From a bacterium (GTDB lineage Bacteria; Planctomycetota; B15-G4): a stretch of DNA of 49,956 nt. Positions 16,127 through 24,222 of this stretch are shown one piece after another. The notes beneath the pieces are model-generated. The model was not told the origin of the DNA. It was given only the letters and a program-made list of their open reading frames with translations, and searched no databases. Position 1 is the first letter of the stretch; each line of letters starts with the position of its first letter. The stretch spans positions 1-49,956 of the forward strand of contig JAUIEF010000018.1 in the NCBI GenBank assembly GCA_030428785.1. Direction: 5' to 3'. A program made the position numbers and the translations under genes.

Positions 16127-17515
16127 ATGACCACCGACTCGACGATCCACGAGCGCCGCCTGCCGTGCTTCAAGGCCTACGACGTGCGCGGCCGCGTCCC
16201 CGACGAGCTCGACGAGGCGATGGCCTACCGCGTCGGCCAGGCGTTCGTCGAGCTGCGCCGCCCCGCGCGCATGGTCGTCGGCCACGACATGCGCCTCTCG
16301 AGCCGCCCGCTCGCCGACGCGCTCGTCGAGGGCATCGTGAGCAAGGGCGTCGACGTCGTCGACATCGGGATGTGCGGCACCGAGATGGTGTACTTCGCCA
16401 CCGCGCACCTCGAGGAGGAGGGCGTCGAGGGCGGCATCATGGTGACCGCCAGCCACAACCCGGCCGACTACAACGGCATGAAGATCGTCGGGCGCGGCGC
16501 GCGACCCGTGCACGGCGGCAACGGCCTGCGCGAGATCGAGCAGCTCGTCGCGGACGGCTATCTCGCGGCCGGACCGTCGGCGCGCGGTCGCGTCGAGCGG
16601 CCGGACATCCTGCCCGACTACGTGAACCTGCTGCGCAAGTACGTGCCGGCGGGCGGCTTCCCGGACATGACGTTCGTCACGAACCCGGGCAACGGCGGCG
16701 CCGGCCTGGTCGTCGACGCGCTCGAGCGCGTCGTCCCCGCGAGCTTCGTCAAGGTGCACCACGAGCCCGACGGCACCTTCCCGAACGGCGTGCCCAACCC
16801 GCTGCTCCCCGAGAACCGGCAGTCGACCGTGGACGCGGTCGTCGCGCACGGCGCGGACATGGGCGTCGCCTGGGACGGCGACTTCGACCGCTGCTTCCTC
16901 TTCGACGAGAAGGGCGGCTTCATCGAGGGCTACTACGTCGTCGGCCTGCTCGCCCAGGAGATGCTGCGCCACGACCCCGGCGCCAAGATCATCTACGAGC
17001 CGCGCCTCACGTGGAACACGCTCGAGATGGTGGAGGCCGCGGGCGGCCGCCCCGTGCTCTCGCGCACCGGCCACGCGTTCATCAAGGACGCGATGCGCCG
17101 CGCGGACGCCGTGTACGGCGGCGAGATGAGCGCCCACCACTACTTCCGCGACTTCGCCTACTGCGACTCCGGGATGATCCCGTGGCTGCTCGTCGCGAGC
17201 CTCGTGCAGCGCACCGGCACGCCGCTGTCCGCGCTCGTCGAGGAGCGGCAGGCGGCGTACCCCTGCAGCGGCGAGATCAACCGCGAGGTGCAGGACCTGC
17301 CCAAGGTCCTCGCCTCCGTGAAGCTCACCTACTCCAAGGACGCGCTCGTCGTCGACGAGACCGACGGTCTCTCGTTCGAGTTCGACGACTGGCGCTTCAA
17401 CCTCCGCCCCAGCAACACCGAGCCCGTGCTGCGTCTGAACGTGGAGAGCCGCGGCGACGCGGCCCTCATGCGCGAGAAGACGGAAGAGCTCCTGGACCTG
17501 ATCGACCGGGTCTGA
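16127..17515 (+). CDS. manB: Phosphomannomutase/phosphoglucomutase
   Basis: Interconverts hexose-6-phosphate and hexose-1-phosphate, giving mannose-1-phosphate for ManC. It has 462 residues, the usual length. Visible landmarks are the phosphoserine loop VTASHNPADYNGMK (Ser109), the magnesium loop DGDFDR (residues 250-255), the sugar-specificity loop GGEMSAHHYF typical of phosphomannomutases, and the phosphate-binding loop RPSNTEPVLRLN. The ATG at 16127 is chosen because the conserved sequence begins eleven residues later; longer upstream extensions run through manC in another frame. No strong Shine-Dalgarno is seen. It is co-directional with manC and converges on the sigma-factor gene. Confidence 0.93.
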   Translation: MTTDSTIHERRLPCFKAYDVRGRVPDELDEAMAYRVGQAFVELRRPARMVVGHDMRLSSRPLADALVEGIVSKGVDVVDIGMCGTEMVYFATAHLEEEGVEGGIMVTASHNPADYNGMKIVGRGARPVHGGNGLREIEQLVADGYLAAGPSARGRVERPDILPDYVNLLRKYVPAGGFPDMTFVTNPGNGGAGLVVDALERVVPASFVKVHHEPDGTFPNGVPNPLLPENRQSTVDAVVAHGADMGVAWDGDFDRCFLFDEKGGFIEGYYVVGLLAQEMLRHDPGAKIIYEPRLTWNTLEMVEAAGGRPVLSRTGHAFIKDAMRRADAVYGGEMSAHHYFRDFAYCDSGMIPWLLVASLVQRTGTPLSALVEERQAAYPCSGEINREVQDLPKVLASVKLTYSKDALVVDETDGLSFEFDDWRFNLRPSNTEPVLRLNVESRGDAALMREKTEELLDLIDRV

Positions 17516-17555
17516 CGGACGCACCAGAGAGAAGCAAGCACCGTGATGTCGTGCC

Positions 17556-17586
17556 GACGGTCCGGGGCCACGTGTCCCGGGCCGTC
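17556..17586. terminator. Strong hairpin between converging manB and sigma-factor genes
   Basis: A 12-bp stem, GACGGTCCGGGG (17556-17567) with TCCCGGGCCGTC (17575-17586), contains two G-U wobbles and closes a 7-base CCACGTG loop. It sits between two converging stop codons and could terminate both genes. A CTTCCTCC stretch follows on the plus strand. Confidence 0.6.
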
Positions 17587-17606
17587 GCTTCCTCCCGCGC
17601 GCGGCG

Positions 17607-18368
17607 TCAGTCGCCGCTCTTGCGGCGGCGACGGACCTTGAGCAGCGCGGTGACCGCGCGGCCGAAGCGCATGCGGGCGGCGTCCGGCTTGAGGCCGCCG
17701 ATCGCCTGGGCGATCTCGTCCCAGCGGCCCTCGCCGAACTCGAAGAGCCGCAGGCTCAGGATCTCGCGCTGGTCCTCGTCGAGCTCCGCGGCGCAGGCGA
17801 TGACCTCCTCGAGCTCCTCGCGCACGCCGAGCGCCGACGCGATGTCGAGGCCGTCCGCCGACGGATCGAACCGCACGCCGTCCTCGGTCTGCGACTGCGC
17901 GCGGCTCTCCATCGCCTGCTCGCGCCGCCGGTCGCGCTTCTGCGCGTGGTGGTACTCGGCCGCGCCGCGGATCTGGTTCTGCGCGATCTTGCCGAGCCAG
18001 TGGATGAACGCGTGCTCGTCGCGCACCTCGAAGCGGTCGAAGCCGCGCACCGCCGCCATGAAGGTGTCCTGCAGGATGTCCGCGGACTCCATGTAGCTGC
18101 GCAGGCGGCGGCCCATGCGCATCCGGATGATGAGGCGCACGCGCTCGTAGTACCGCTCGAAGAGGCGGTTCACGGCGTCCTGGTCGTCGCCCTGCGCGCG
18201 GCGCACGAGCTCGATGGAGCGCGTGAGGTCGGCGGGGACCTCGTCGGACGGCTCGACGGGCGGCGCGGCGTCGACCGCGTCGGTGCCGGACGAGGGGTCG
18301 TCGGCGCGGTCCTCGGACCGCGCCTCGTCCTCGTCGTCGCGTGCCGGCTGCCCCATGGAGGACAGCAT
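17607..18368 (-). CDS. ECF-type RNA polymerase sigma factor
   Basis: A sigma-70-family regulator that directs RNA polymerase to a set of promoters. The first 45 residues are acidic and disordered. Region 2 covers about 50-125 (DAVNRLFERYYERVRLIIRM, then SADILQDTFMAAVRGFDRFE). Region 4 is near the C terminus (LDEDQREILSLRLFEFGEGR, then WDEIAQAIGGLKPDAARMRF). The style, with a long linker and a basic end, is common in Planctomycetes. The start is uncertain: the first ATG is at 18368. A second, four codons in at 18356, would suit a leaderless transcript from a TTGACA at 18391-18386. No anti-sigma gene is adjacent. It is 80 bases downstream of manA on the same strand. Confidence 0.88.
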   Translation of the reverse strand: MLSSMGQPARDDEDEARSEDRADDPSSGTDAVDAAPPVEPSDEVPADLTRSIELVRRAQGDDQDAVNRLFERYYERVRLIIRMRMGRRLRSYMESADILQDTFMAAVRGFDRFEVRDEHAFIHWLGKIAQNQIRGAAEYHHAQKRDRRREQAMESRAQSQTEDGVRFDPSADGLDIASALGVREELEEVIACAAELDEDQREILSLRLFEFGEGRWDEIAQAIGGLKPDAARMRFGRAVTALLKVRRRRKSGD

Positions 18369-18385
18369 CGGCTCCGCCCGTCGTC

Positions 18386-18391
18386 TGTCAA
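18386..18391 (-). promoter_or_regulatory. Possible -35 box (TTGACA) for the sigma-factor gene
   Basis: A perfect TTGACA lies on the minus strand 17 bases before the first ATG. Sixteen bases later is GATGCT, a poor -10, and seven bases after that is the ATG at 18356. If used, this would give a leaderless transcript starting at the second methionine. Confidence 0.3.
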
Positions 18392-18448
18392 CCGCGCGCC
18401 GGGATCATGTCGCGAGAGGCGGGGAGCCCCGGGCGCGAGCGCGGGCCG

Positions 18449-19444
18449 TCAGGCGCCCGGGCGCACCGCGAGGAGGTCGAGCCCCGTGCCGCGGAGCTCC
18501 ATGGGCTCGAGGACGAGCAGCGTGTCCCCGGCGTCGACGTGGAGGCCGTGCCGCCCGCACTGCACGCGGCCCTCGCCCGAGACGACCGTGAGCAGCGCCC
18601 AGTCGTCGGCGGGGTCGAGCGACAGCGCGAAGTCGGGGCGGGCGCGGTCGAGCCGGAAGGCGTCCGCGCGGACGAGCGGCGACCACTCGCCGGAGGCCGT
18701 CTCGCGGACGGGCGCCGGCGGCGCGCGGTCGACGACGGCGTCGCGGGCCGCCGCGAGGTGGACGTCGCGCCCGCGGCCCCAGTCGTGGATGCGGTAGGTC
18801 GCGTCGGACGTCTGCTGGACCTCGAAGATCGTGACGCCGGCGTCCAGCGCGTGCACCGTGCCCGCCTCGACGAAGAGCGTGTCGCCGGGCTGCACCTCGA
18901 CGCGGTTCATGAGCGCGACGACCTCGTCGTCGGACGCGCCGGCCTCGACGCGGTCGAGCAGCTCGGCGCAGGTGACGCCGGCCGCCGTGCCCAGGTAGAC
19001 GCACGCGCCCCGCGCCGCCTCGAGGACGTGCCAGGCCTCGGTCTTGCCGCGGGGCAGGCCGTGCGCGGCCGCGACGACGTCGTCCGGGTGCACCTGCAGC
19101 GAGAGCCGCTGCTCGGCGTCCAGGAACTTCAGGAGCACGGGGAAGTCCTTCGCGCCGGGGACGCCGCGCTCGCGGCCGGGGCCGTCGAGCCAGTCCGCGA
19201 GGTCGCCGTCGTGGTCCAGGACGCCCGTCTCGACGCCCGGGTACGAGCTGGCGATCCACCACTCGCCGATGCGTCGGTCGTCGGACCAGCCGAAGCGCTG
19301 CGCGAGGCGGCGGCCGCCCCAGGGGCGCTCGACGGCGCGGGGCTGCAGCTTGAGGAATGCGGGCTGGCGTGCGGTCAGGCTGGTCGCTCCGGTCACGGCA
19401 GGACCTCCGGCACGAACGTAGGTCGGCGGCGCCATGTCCGCCAC
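18449..19444 (-). CDS. manA: Mannose-6-phosphate isomerase, class I
   Basis: Converts fructose-6-phosphate and mannose-6-phosphate, the first step toward GDP-mannose, using a zinc ion. The 331-residue cupin-fold protein begins its core with LKLQPRAVERPWGGRRLAQ. The zinc-ligand segments are LSLQVHPDD, GKTEAWHVL and VEAGTVHALDAG, and a later region reads EVQQTSDATYRIHDWGRGRD. It resembles the short bacterial/Firmicute-type isomerases. A GAGAGG lies eight bases before the ATG, and an ATG three codons in is an alternative start. It completes the GDP-mannose set with manC and manB. It is followed on the same strand by the sigma-factor gene. Confidence 0.92.
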   Translation of the reverse strand: MADMAPPTYVRAGGPAVTGATSLTARQPAFLKLQPRAVERPWGGRRLAQRFGWSDDRRIGEWWIASSYPGVETGVLDHDGDLADWLDGPGRERGVPGAKDFPVLLKFLDAEQRLSLQVHPDDVVAAAHGLPRGKTEAWHVLEAARGACVYLGTAAGVTCAELLDRVEAGASDDEVVALMNRVEVQPGDTLFVEAGTVHALDAGVTIFEVQQTSDATYRIHDWGRGRDVHLAAARDAVVDRAPPAPVRETASGEWSPLVRADAFRLDRARPDFALSLDPADDWALLTVVSGEGRVQCGRHGLHVDAGDTLLVLEPMELRGTGLDLLAVRPGA

Positions 19445-19526
19445 CTCTCGCTTGTCGACCGGTCGCGGCGGGCCCTTGAGGCCGCTCGCCGGAGCCGCCG
19501 GGAGCCCGTGGGGGGGCGTCGGGCCG

Positions 19527-19859
19527 TCAGGCCGGGTCGGCCAGACCGGACAGGTCGAACACGCCGTCGCCCCCGCGGGCCAGGGCCACCCGGCCCGTGA
19601 CGTCGCCGTCCGCGATCTCGCCGTAGACGTGGGGGAACAGGGCGCCGTCCCGTGAGGGCTCGACGACGAGCCGCTCGCCGAGCGCCGCCGGGTCGAGCCG
19701 CAGGAGGACCACGGACGCGGCCGCCGGGTAGTGGACCTCGAGGGTGCCCGCGAGCTGGGAGGTGAAGGAGGCGTGGACGAAGCCCTCGTCGCCGCGGCGC
19801 GCGGGGACGCCGTCGGTCGTGATGTGCCAGATGGCCTCGGCGAAGCCGCCGCCGGTCAT
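19527..19859 (-). CDS. DUF952-family protein
   Basis: A 110-residue cytoplasmic protein matching the DUF952 pattern: AIWHITTDG near the start, GFVHASFTSQL, then LRLDPAALGERLVVEPS and ALFPHVYGEI. The family is widespread and compared with ADP-ribosyl-handling folds, but its function is not established. The ATG overlaps the stop of the NUDIX gene by four bases, so the two are translationally coupled. That NUDIX partner may point to nucleotide-derivative metabolism; this is inference only. Confidence 0.85.
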   Translation of the reverse strand: MTGGGFAEAIWHITTDGVPARRGDEGFVHASFTSQLAGTLEVHYPAAASVVLLRLDPAALGERLVVEPSRDGALFPHVYGEIADGDVTGRVALARGGDGVFDLSGLADPA

Positions 19860-20473
19860 CCGAGCGCCGCCTCGATCTGGTCGATGATGAGCGCCGACCA
19901 GGTCTCGAGCCGGCCGCGCTCCCGCGCCGCGAGCTCCTTGAGCGTCGCCACGCTCGCGAACGAGCCCTCGAGCACGTCCGTCTCGCGCACGCTCACGTCG
20001 GGCGTCTCGCAGCGCGCGATCTGCACGAGCCCGAAGTGCACCGAGCCCACGTCGCCCGACTCGTCGTTGATGACGCCCACCGGCTCGAGCGTGTACGGCG
20101 TCTCGAGCACGAGCTCCTCGTCGAGCTCGCGCCGGCAGCCCGCCTCGAGCACGGCGCCGGGCTCGGTGACCTCGTCCACCGGGTTGATGTGGCCGCCCAC
20201 GCCGATGGACAGCTTGCCGTGCAGGCGCGCCTCGCCGCCGGCCTCCTTGCGACGCAGGAGGAGCACCTCGCCCTCGTGGACCACGAGCGTGTACGGGATG
20301 ACCTGCTTGAAGGAGGAGTCGACCTCGGCCTGCCGGCGCTCGAGGAAGAAGCCCTTGTCGCGGATGCGCTGGGTCCAGCCGGCCACGCGGTCGTCCTCGC
20401 GGGCGGCGACGAAGCCGTGCGGGAACGAGAGGTCGAAGAGGTCGTAGCGCTTCGTGACGTAGACGAATTCCAT
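19856..20473 (-). CDS. NUDIX-type hydrolase, COG4112-like
   Basis: A 205-residue protein similar to the predicted phosphoesterase group of the NUDIX superfamily, which cleaves nucleoside diphosphates linked to another group. The opening EFVYVTKRYDLFDLSFPHG and the segment VIPYTLVVHEGEVLLLRR are typical. The NUDIX box region reads GGHINPVDE followed by EAGCRRELDEELVLETPY. The ATG at 20473 is chosen because family similarity begins there; the frame stays open to 20554 but that part is Pro/Ala-rich. A TATGAT box about 50 bases upstream could be its -10. It is coupled to the DUF952 gene by a four-base overlap. Confidence 0.82.
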   Translation of the reverse strand: MEFVYVTKRYDLFDLSFPHGFVAAREDDRVAGWTQRIRDKGFFLERRQAEVDSSFKQVIPYTLVVHEGEVLLLRRKEAGGEARLHGKLSIGVGGHINPVDEVTEPGAVLEAGCRRELDEELVLETPYTLEPVGVINDESGDVGSVHFGLVQIARCETPDVSVRETDVLEGSFASVATLKELAARERGRLETWSALIIDQIEAALG

Positions 20474-20520
20474 GGTGCGGGGGGCTGGCTCGGGAGAGGC
20501 GGGCGGGGTGGAGGGAGCGG

Positions 20521-20527
20521 TATCATA
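20521..20527. promoter_or_regulatory. Shared bidirectional -10 box between the NUDIX gene and RNase P RNA
   Basis: The near-palindrome GTATCATAC at 20520-20528 reads TATCAT on the plus strand and TATGAT on the minus strand. It lies about 50 bases from both the NUDIX ATG and the start of the RNase P RNA. It is one of very few A/T-rich spots in this GC-rich region. No good -35 partner was found on either side. Confidence 0.4.
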
Positions 20528-20582
20528 CGGGGCTCGCGTCCGGGCTTCGTCCACGGGGGCGCGAACCGCTCATTGACAGTCT

Positions 20583-21009
<427 letters not shown>

Positions 21010-21036
21010 TCTTGTCGAGTGGCGCTCGCCGGGCGG

Positions 21037-21053
21037 GGCGCGGAGCACGCGCC
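21037..21053 (+). terminator. Hairpin after the RNase P RNA
   Basis: GGCGCG (21037-21042) pairs with CGCGCC (21048-21053) around GAGCA, 28 bases after the RNA's P1 helix. No T-tract follows. Confidence 0.4.
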
Positions 21054-21123
21054 GGGCGCGCCGCCGATCGTCGACGCGCCGCGCGTGTCCCCGGCTCGCG
21101 ATCGCGCGGGTGCGCGCGACGGA

Positions 21124-21139
21124 CCGTGCATATGCACGG
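21124..21139. repeat. Perfect 16-base palindrome, candidate operator
   Basis: CCGTGCATATGCACGG is self-complementary with an A/T-containing centre, unlike the surrounding G/C-only sequence. It lies 45 bases before a possible -35 box at 21185. The form is that of a dimeric regulator's binding site; the regulator is unknown. Confidence 0.5.
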
Positions 21140-21184
21140 GTGACGCGGGTCGCCGACGCCTGTGTGAAGCTCGTGTCAGGCGGC

Positions 21185-21211
21185 TTGACGGTCCTCGGGA
21201 GCCGGGATAAC
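21185..21211 (+). promoter_or_regulatory. Possible sigma-70-type promoter
   Basis: TTGACG (21185-21190) and GATAAC (21206-21211) are separated by 15 bases, a little short of the ideal 17. Transcription would begin about 90 bases before the GTG of the small membrane protein. Confidence 0.35.
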
Positions 21212-21310
21212 GTCACTGTGGATGGGCCACCGGAGACGGCCGTCGGGAAGCCGACTCCGGAACCGCCCGTCGACTCTCCCCCTCGCAGGCAGCACCAGGA
21301 CCCCCTCACC

Positions 21311-21565
21311 GTGACAGCCACGCAAAGGTCCCGGATCTCGTTCCTGACGCTCGTCGTCCTCGGGACGCTCGGCGTGCCCCTCCTCGCGTACTCCGCCGGG
21401 GCCGCCGTGTTCTCCACGAGCGCCGCCGACGACGCGGACATGGCGCGCACACTCGTCGACGCGCCGCCCCCGATCGTGCTCGTGGCCCTGGGCCTCCTCA
21501 TGATCTCGGCCGCCGTCGCCCGCCGTTACCGCAAGATCGCGGCCGGCCGCGCGCTCAACGGCTGA
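21311..21565 (+). CDS. Small two-helix membrane protein of unknown function
   Basis: An 84-residue protein starting at GTG 21311, with hydrophobic helix one at about residues 10-32 (FLTLVVLGTLGVPLLAYSAG). An acidic stretch follows (SAADDADMARTLVD), then Pro-Pro-Pro and helix two (IVLVALGLLMISAAVA) ending in a basic run RRYRKIAAGR. The Pro-then-helix-then-Arg ending resembles PEP-CTERM-like sorting tails, but the PEP motif is absent, so I do not call it one. The frame is open further upstream to 21110, but that part is not hydrophobic or conserved-looking. I recognise no family. Confidence 0.55.
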   Translation: MTATQRSRISFLTLVVLGTLGVPLLAYSAGAAVFSTSAADDADMARTLVDAPPPIVLVALGLLMISAAVARRYRKIAAGRALNG

Positions 21566-21607
21566 TCCCCGACCCGCCGCGCCCCCCGGCCGGCCGTCGA
21601 CCCCGCC

Positions 21608-22369
21608 TCATCCGGCTCCCGGTCCGTCGTCCGGGTCCCGGCCGTCGGGGTCGTCGCGCTCGAGCCAGGACGCGGGACGCGGGGCGTCGTCGCCGCCTCG
21701 CGCCAGCACGGCCTCGAGGATGATCGCCGCGGCGAGCGAGTCCCGCCGGCGCTTGCGCTCGCTCGGCCGGAGGCCCTGCTCCGCGAGCCTCGCCTCCGCC
21801 TCGTCCGTCGAGAGGCGCTCGTCCTCGTAGGCCAGCGGGAGCCCCAGCGCGCGGCCCAGCTCCTCCCCGAAGCGACGGACCTCGCGCGCCATGCCGCCCT
21901 CCGTGCCCGACATGTCGAGCGGCAGGCCGAGCACGACCCGCCGCACGTCGCGCTCCTCGACGAGGGCCGCGAGCGCCGCGAGGTCCTCGGGCGGGCTCCG
22001 CCGGACGAGGCACGGCAGCGGGTGCGCGGCGAGGCCCAGGGCGTCGCTCACGGCGAGCCCGTGCCGCACGCGGCCGTAGTCGATGGCGAGGATGCGCTCG
22101 TGGATGGCCGGGGCTCCGGGGGAGGCGGCGCGGGGCGCCGCGGGGCCGCCCAGGATGTCCCGGCGGCGCGCCCGCGTCGAGGACCCCGGCGGGCGGCCCG
22201 CCGCGGCGTGGCGGGACGGCGACGTGTTCCAGCCGACGGAGATGCCGGTTATCGTCGGGTAGGCCGAGTCACGGCCTCGGGGCCGCCCCCTCCCCCGGCC
22301 CGGGGGGCGACGACGGCCGTGGACCCCGGATCCCCAGGAGAGATTCCGTGAGCGAGTGGTCCCAGGCAC
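21608..22369 (-). CDS. ruvX: Holliday junction resolvase-like protein RuvX/YqgF
   Basis: An RNase H-fold protein linked to pre-16S rRNA 5'-end maturation and to Holliday-junction resolution. The core begins at about 22105 with RILAIDYGRVRHGLAVSD, then VVLGLPLDMSGTEGG, YEDERLSTDEAEARL and DSLAAAIILEAVLARGG, covering the acidic active-site positions. The start is a problem: the only ATG, GTG or TTG in frame is at 22369, 88 codons before the core and inside the start of the opposite-strand peptidase gene. The extra region is Arg/Gly/Pro-rich and unlikely to be real protein. Either a non-standard start is used near 22105 (an ATC there follows GGAG by nine bases), or the sequence has an error. The core assignment is confident; the boundary is not. 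Confidence 0.78.
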   Translation of the reverse strand: MPGTTRSRNLSWGSGVHGRRRPPGRGRGRPRGRDSAYPTITGISVGWNTSPSRHAAAGRPPGSSTRARRRDILGGPAAPRAASPGAPAIHERILAIDYGRVRHGLAVSDALGLAAHPLPCLVRRSPPEDLAALAALVEERDVRRVVLGLPLDMSGTEGGMAREVRRFGEELGRALGLPLAYEDERLSTDEAEARLAEQGLRPSERKRRRDSLAAAIILEAVLARGGDDAPRPASWLERDDPDGRDPDDGPGAG

Positions 22370-24189
22370 GCGACGTCCGTCGCCGGTGGTTCGCCGGCTC
22401 CCTCCTCGCGGCGCTGCTCATCGCGGCGCCGCCCGCGCGCGCCGACGACGGGCCCGCGGAGGGTGCGAGCGACGCCTCGGGGACCAGCCTCGCCGCCTCC
22501 ATGGAGGCCGTGACGTCCGTCTTCGACAAGGACGGCGCGTGGAAGCTGCTCCAGGCCATCGACCCGTTCTACCGGGTGCGCGGCAACCAGGGGTACATGC
22601 GCAGCCTCGAGCGCTCGCTGCTCATGATGAAGGAGGCCGGCTTCGCCGATCCGTCCGCGCGCGACGGCGACGGCGACACGGTGCGCTTCCAGGACTACGG
22701 CCCGGTGAAGCCGGCGTGGACGCCGTTCTCGGCGAGCCTCGAGGTCATCTCGCCGGACGTCGGCGAGCTGCACGCGTTCGACAACGAGGCGGGGCTCGAG
22801 CGCACGTTCGTGTGCGTGAACTCCTTCCCGACGCGGCCCGAGGGCGTCGTCGCGCCGCTCGTGCGCTTCGACCACGCGAAGCCGCCGGAGAGCTACGCCG
22901 GCACGATCGTCTACGGCACGCTCCAGGCCTCGTCGCTCTTCGAGCAGGCCGTCGTGCAGGGCGGCGCGCTGGGCGTCATCTCGTCCTACCTGCCCGAGTA
23001 CAACGACCCGTCGACGAACACGGACTCGATCCACTTCTCGACCGTGCCGTACGACCCCGAGCGTCAGGGCTTCGGCCTCAACGTCTCGCCCGCCAAGAAG
23101 AAGGTGCTCGAGCGTCTGCTCGACGGCGGCATGGTCTACGTGAAGGTCGTGATCCACGCGCGCTTCACCGAGGCGCGCAGCCGGACGCTCGTCGGGCGCA
23201 TCCAGGGCACGGACCGGAACGCGGGGACGATCGCCATGGTGGCGCACCTCGACGAGCCGGGCACCAACGACAACGGCTCGGGCGTCGCGGCGACGGTCGG
23301 CATGGCGACGGGCTACCTGCGCGCCATCCTCGACGGGCGGCTGCCGCGGCCGCGCCGGAGCATCGTGTTCCTGCTGGGCACCGAGTTCGAGTGCTCGCGC
23401 GAGTGGCTGCGCGCCAACTCCGACCGCGTCGACCTCGCGCTCATCATCGACATGGTGGGCGAGGACCCGACGGAGAACGGGGCGCTCCCGCTCGTCGAGC
23501 GCATGCCGGACCCGGGCGCGATCTGGGATCGCGCGCCGCTCGACATCCACTCCGAGTGGGGCCGCGGCGACGTCCGCGAGGGCGACCTCGTGGGCAACTT
23601 CCTCAACGACTACGTCATGGCCGCGATGCGTGAGCGGCAGAAGTCGGTGGAGTGGCCCGTGCGCAGCAACCCGTACGAGGGCGGCTCGGACCACGAGTCC
23701 TTCCTCGAGCGCGGCATCCCCGCCGTGCTGCTCTGGCACTTCACCGACCCGTACTACCACACGAACCTCGACCGGCTGGACAAGGTCAGCATCGACGAGA
23801 TGGAGAACGTCGCCGTGTCGACGCTCGCCCTCGTGCACCACTTCGCGTCGGCCGGCCTGGCGCGGGCGCAGGAGGTCATCGGCATCGTCATGGCGGCCGC
23901 GAAGGTGCGGCTCGAGACGGAGGCCGAGACGGCGCGCGTGCGGTTGTCGGTGCCGGCGGTCAAGGACGACCCGGTGCAGCTCGCCCTCGTGAGCAACCGC
24001 GAGCGGACGATCGTCGTCGCGTGGAGCCACTGGTACCGCGAGGCGGTGCTCTCGATGGAGCACTACGAGCCCGGCTACATCAGCAGCGACGCGCGCCGGG
24101 TGGTCGAGGCGCACATCGACGAGGCGCTCACGGAGCTGCGTCAGCTCGAGCGGCAGGCGCTCGACGTCATCGACGCGCTGGACGGCTGA
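22348..24189 (+). CDS. Secreted M28-family zinc peptidase
   Basis: A 613-residue exported peptidase. The signal peptide has RRR near residue 11, then the core WFAGSLLAALLIAAPPARA. The zinc-binding pattern of family M28 is visible: VAHLDEPGTNDNGSGVAATV (His-x-Asp and bridging Asp), LLGTEFECSREW (Glu), IIDMVGED (Asp), and a final His in YHTNLDRLDKV. M28 enzymes remove N-terminal residues or cut peptides in the periplasm or outside. The region before the metal site (about residues 40-285) and the C-terminal 130 residues are not assigned. The GTG start at 22348 follows AGGAGAG at a good distance. The upstream region is shared with the ruvX frame. Confidence 0.83.
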   Translation: MSEWSQARDVRRRWFAGSLLAALLIAAPPARADDGPAEGASDASGTSLAASMEAVTSVFDKDGAWKLLQAIDPFYRVRGNQGYMRSLERSLLMMKEAGFADPSARDGDGDTVRFQDYGPVKPAWTPFSASLEVISPDVGELHAFDNEAGLERTFVCVNSFPTRPEGVVAPLVRFDHAKPPESYAGTIVYGTLQASSLFEQAVVQGGALGVISSYLPEYNDPSTNTDSIHFSTVPYDPERQGFGLNVSPAKKKVLERLLDGGMVYVKVVIHARFTEARSRTLVGRIQGTDRNAGTIAMVAHLDEPGTNDNGSGVAATVGMATGYLRAILDGRLPRPRRSIVFLLGTEFECSREWLRANSDRVDLALIIDMVGEDPTENGALPLVERMPDPGAIWDRAPLDIHSEWGRGDVREGDLVGNFLNDYVMAAMRERQKSVEWPVRSNPYEGGSDHESFLERGIPAVLLWHFTDPYYHTNLDRLDKVSIDEMENVAVSTLALVHHFASAGLARAQEVIGIVMAAAKVRLETEAETARVRLSVPAVKDDPVQLALVSNRERTIVVAWSHWYREAVLSMEHYEPGYISSDARRVVEAHIDEALTELRQLERQALDVIDALDG

Positions 24190-24210
24190 GGGCGGACGCG
24201 CCGGCCGCCC
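24190..24210. terminator. Hairpin between the converging peptidase and cysteine-cluster genes
   Basis: GGGCGG (24190-24195) pairs with CCGCCC (24205-24210) around nine bases, immediately after the peptidase TGA. No T-tract follows. Confidence 0.45.
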
Positions 24211-24222
24211 GCGCGACGGCGC

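Larger units (their letters stand above)
21010..21310 (+). other. Intergenic region with hairpin, palindrome and possible promoter
   Basis: No gene is supported here, although one frame stays open through part of it. It contains a hairpin at 21037-21053, a perfect 16-base palindrome at 21124-21139 and a possible promoter at 21185-21211, each listed separately. Confidence 0.5.

Noticed and set aside
20573..20578. Perfect TTGACA just before the RNase P RNA
   Set aside because: It is only 5 bases from the mature 5' end and no -10 box follows at 16-18 bases, so it is unlikely to be its promoter.
21542..21565. PEP-CTERM sorting signal at the end of the 84-residue protein
   Set aside because: The Pro-helix-Arg pattern is suggestive, but the PEP motif is missing, a first membrane helix is present and no exosortase gene is in the window.
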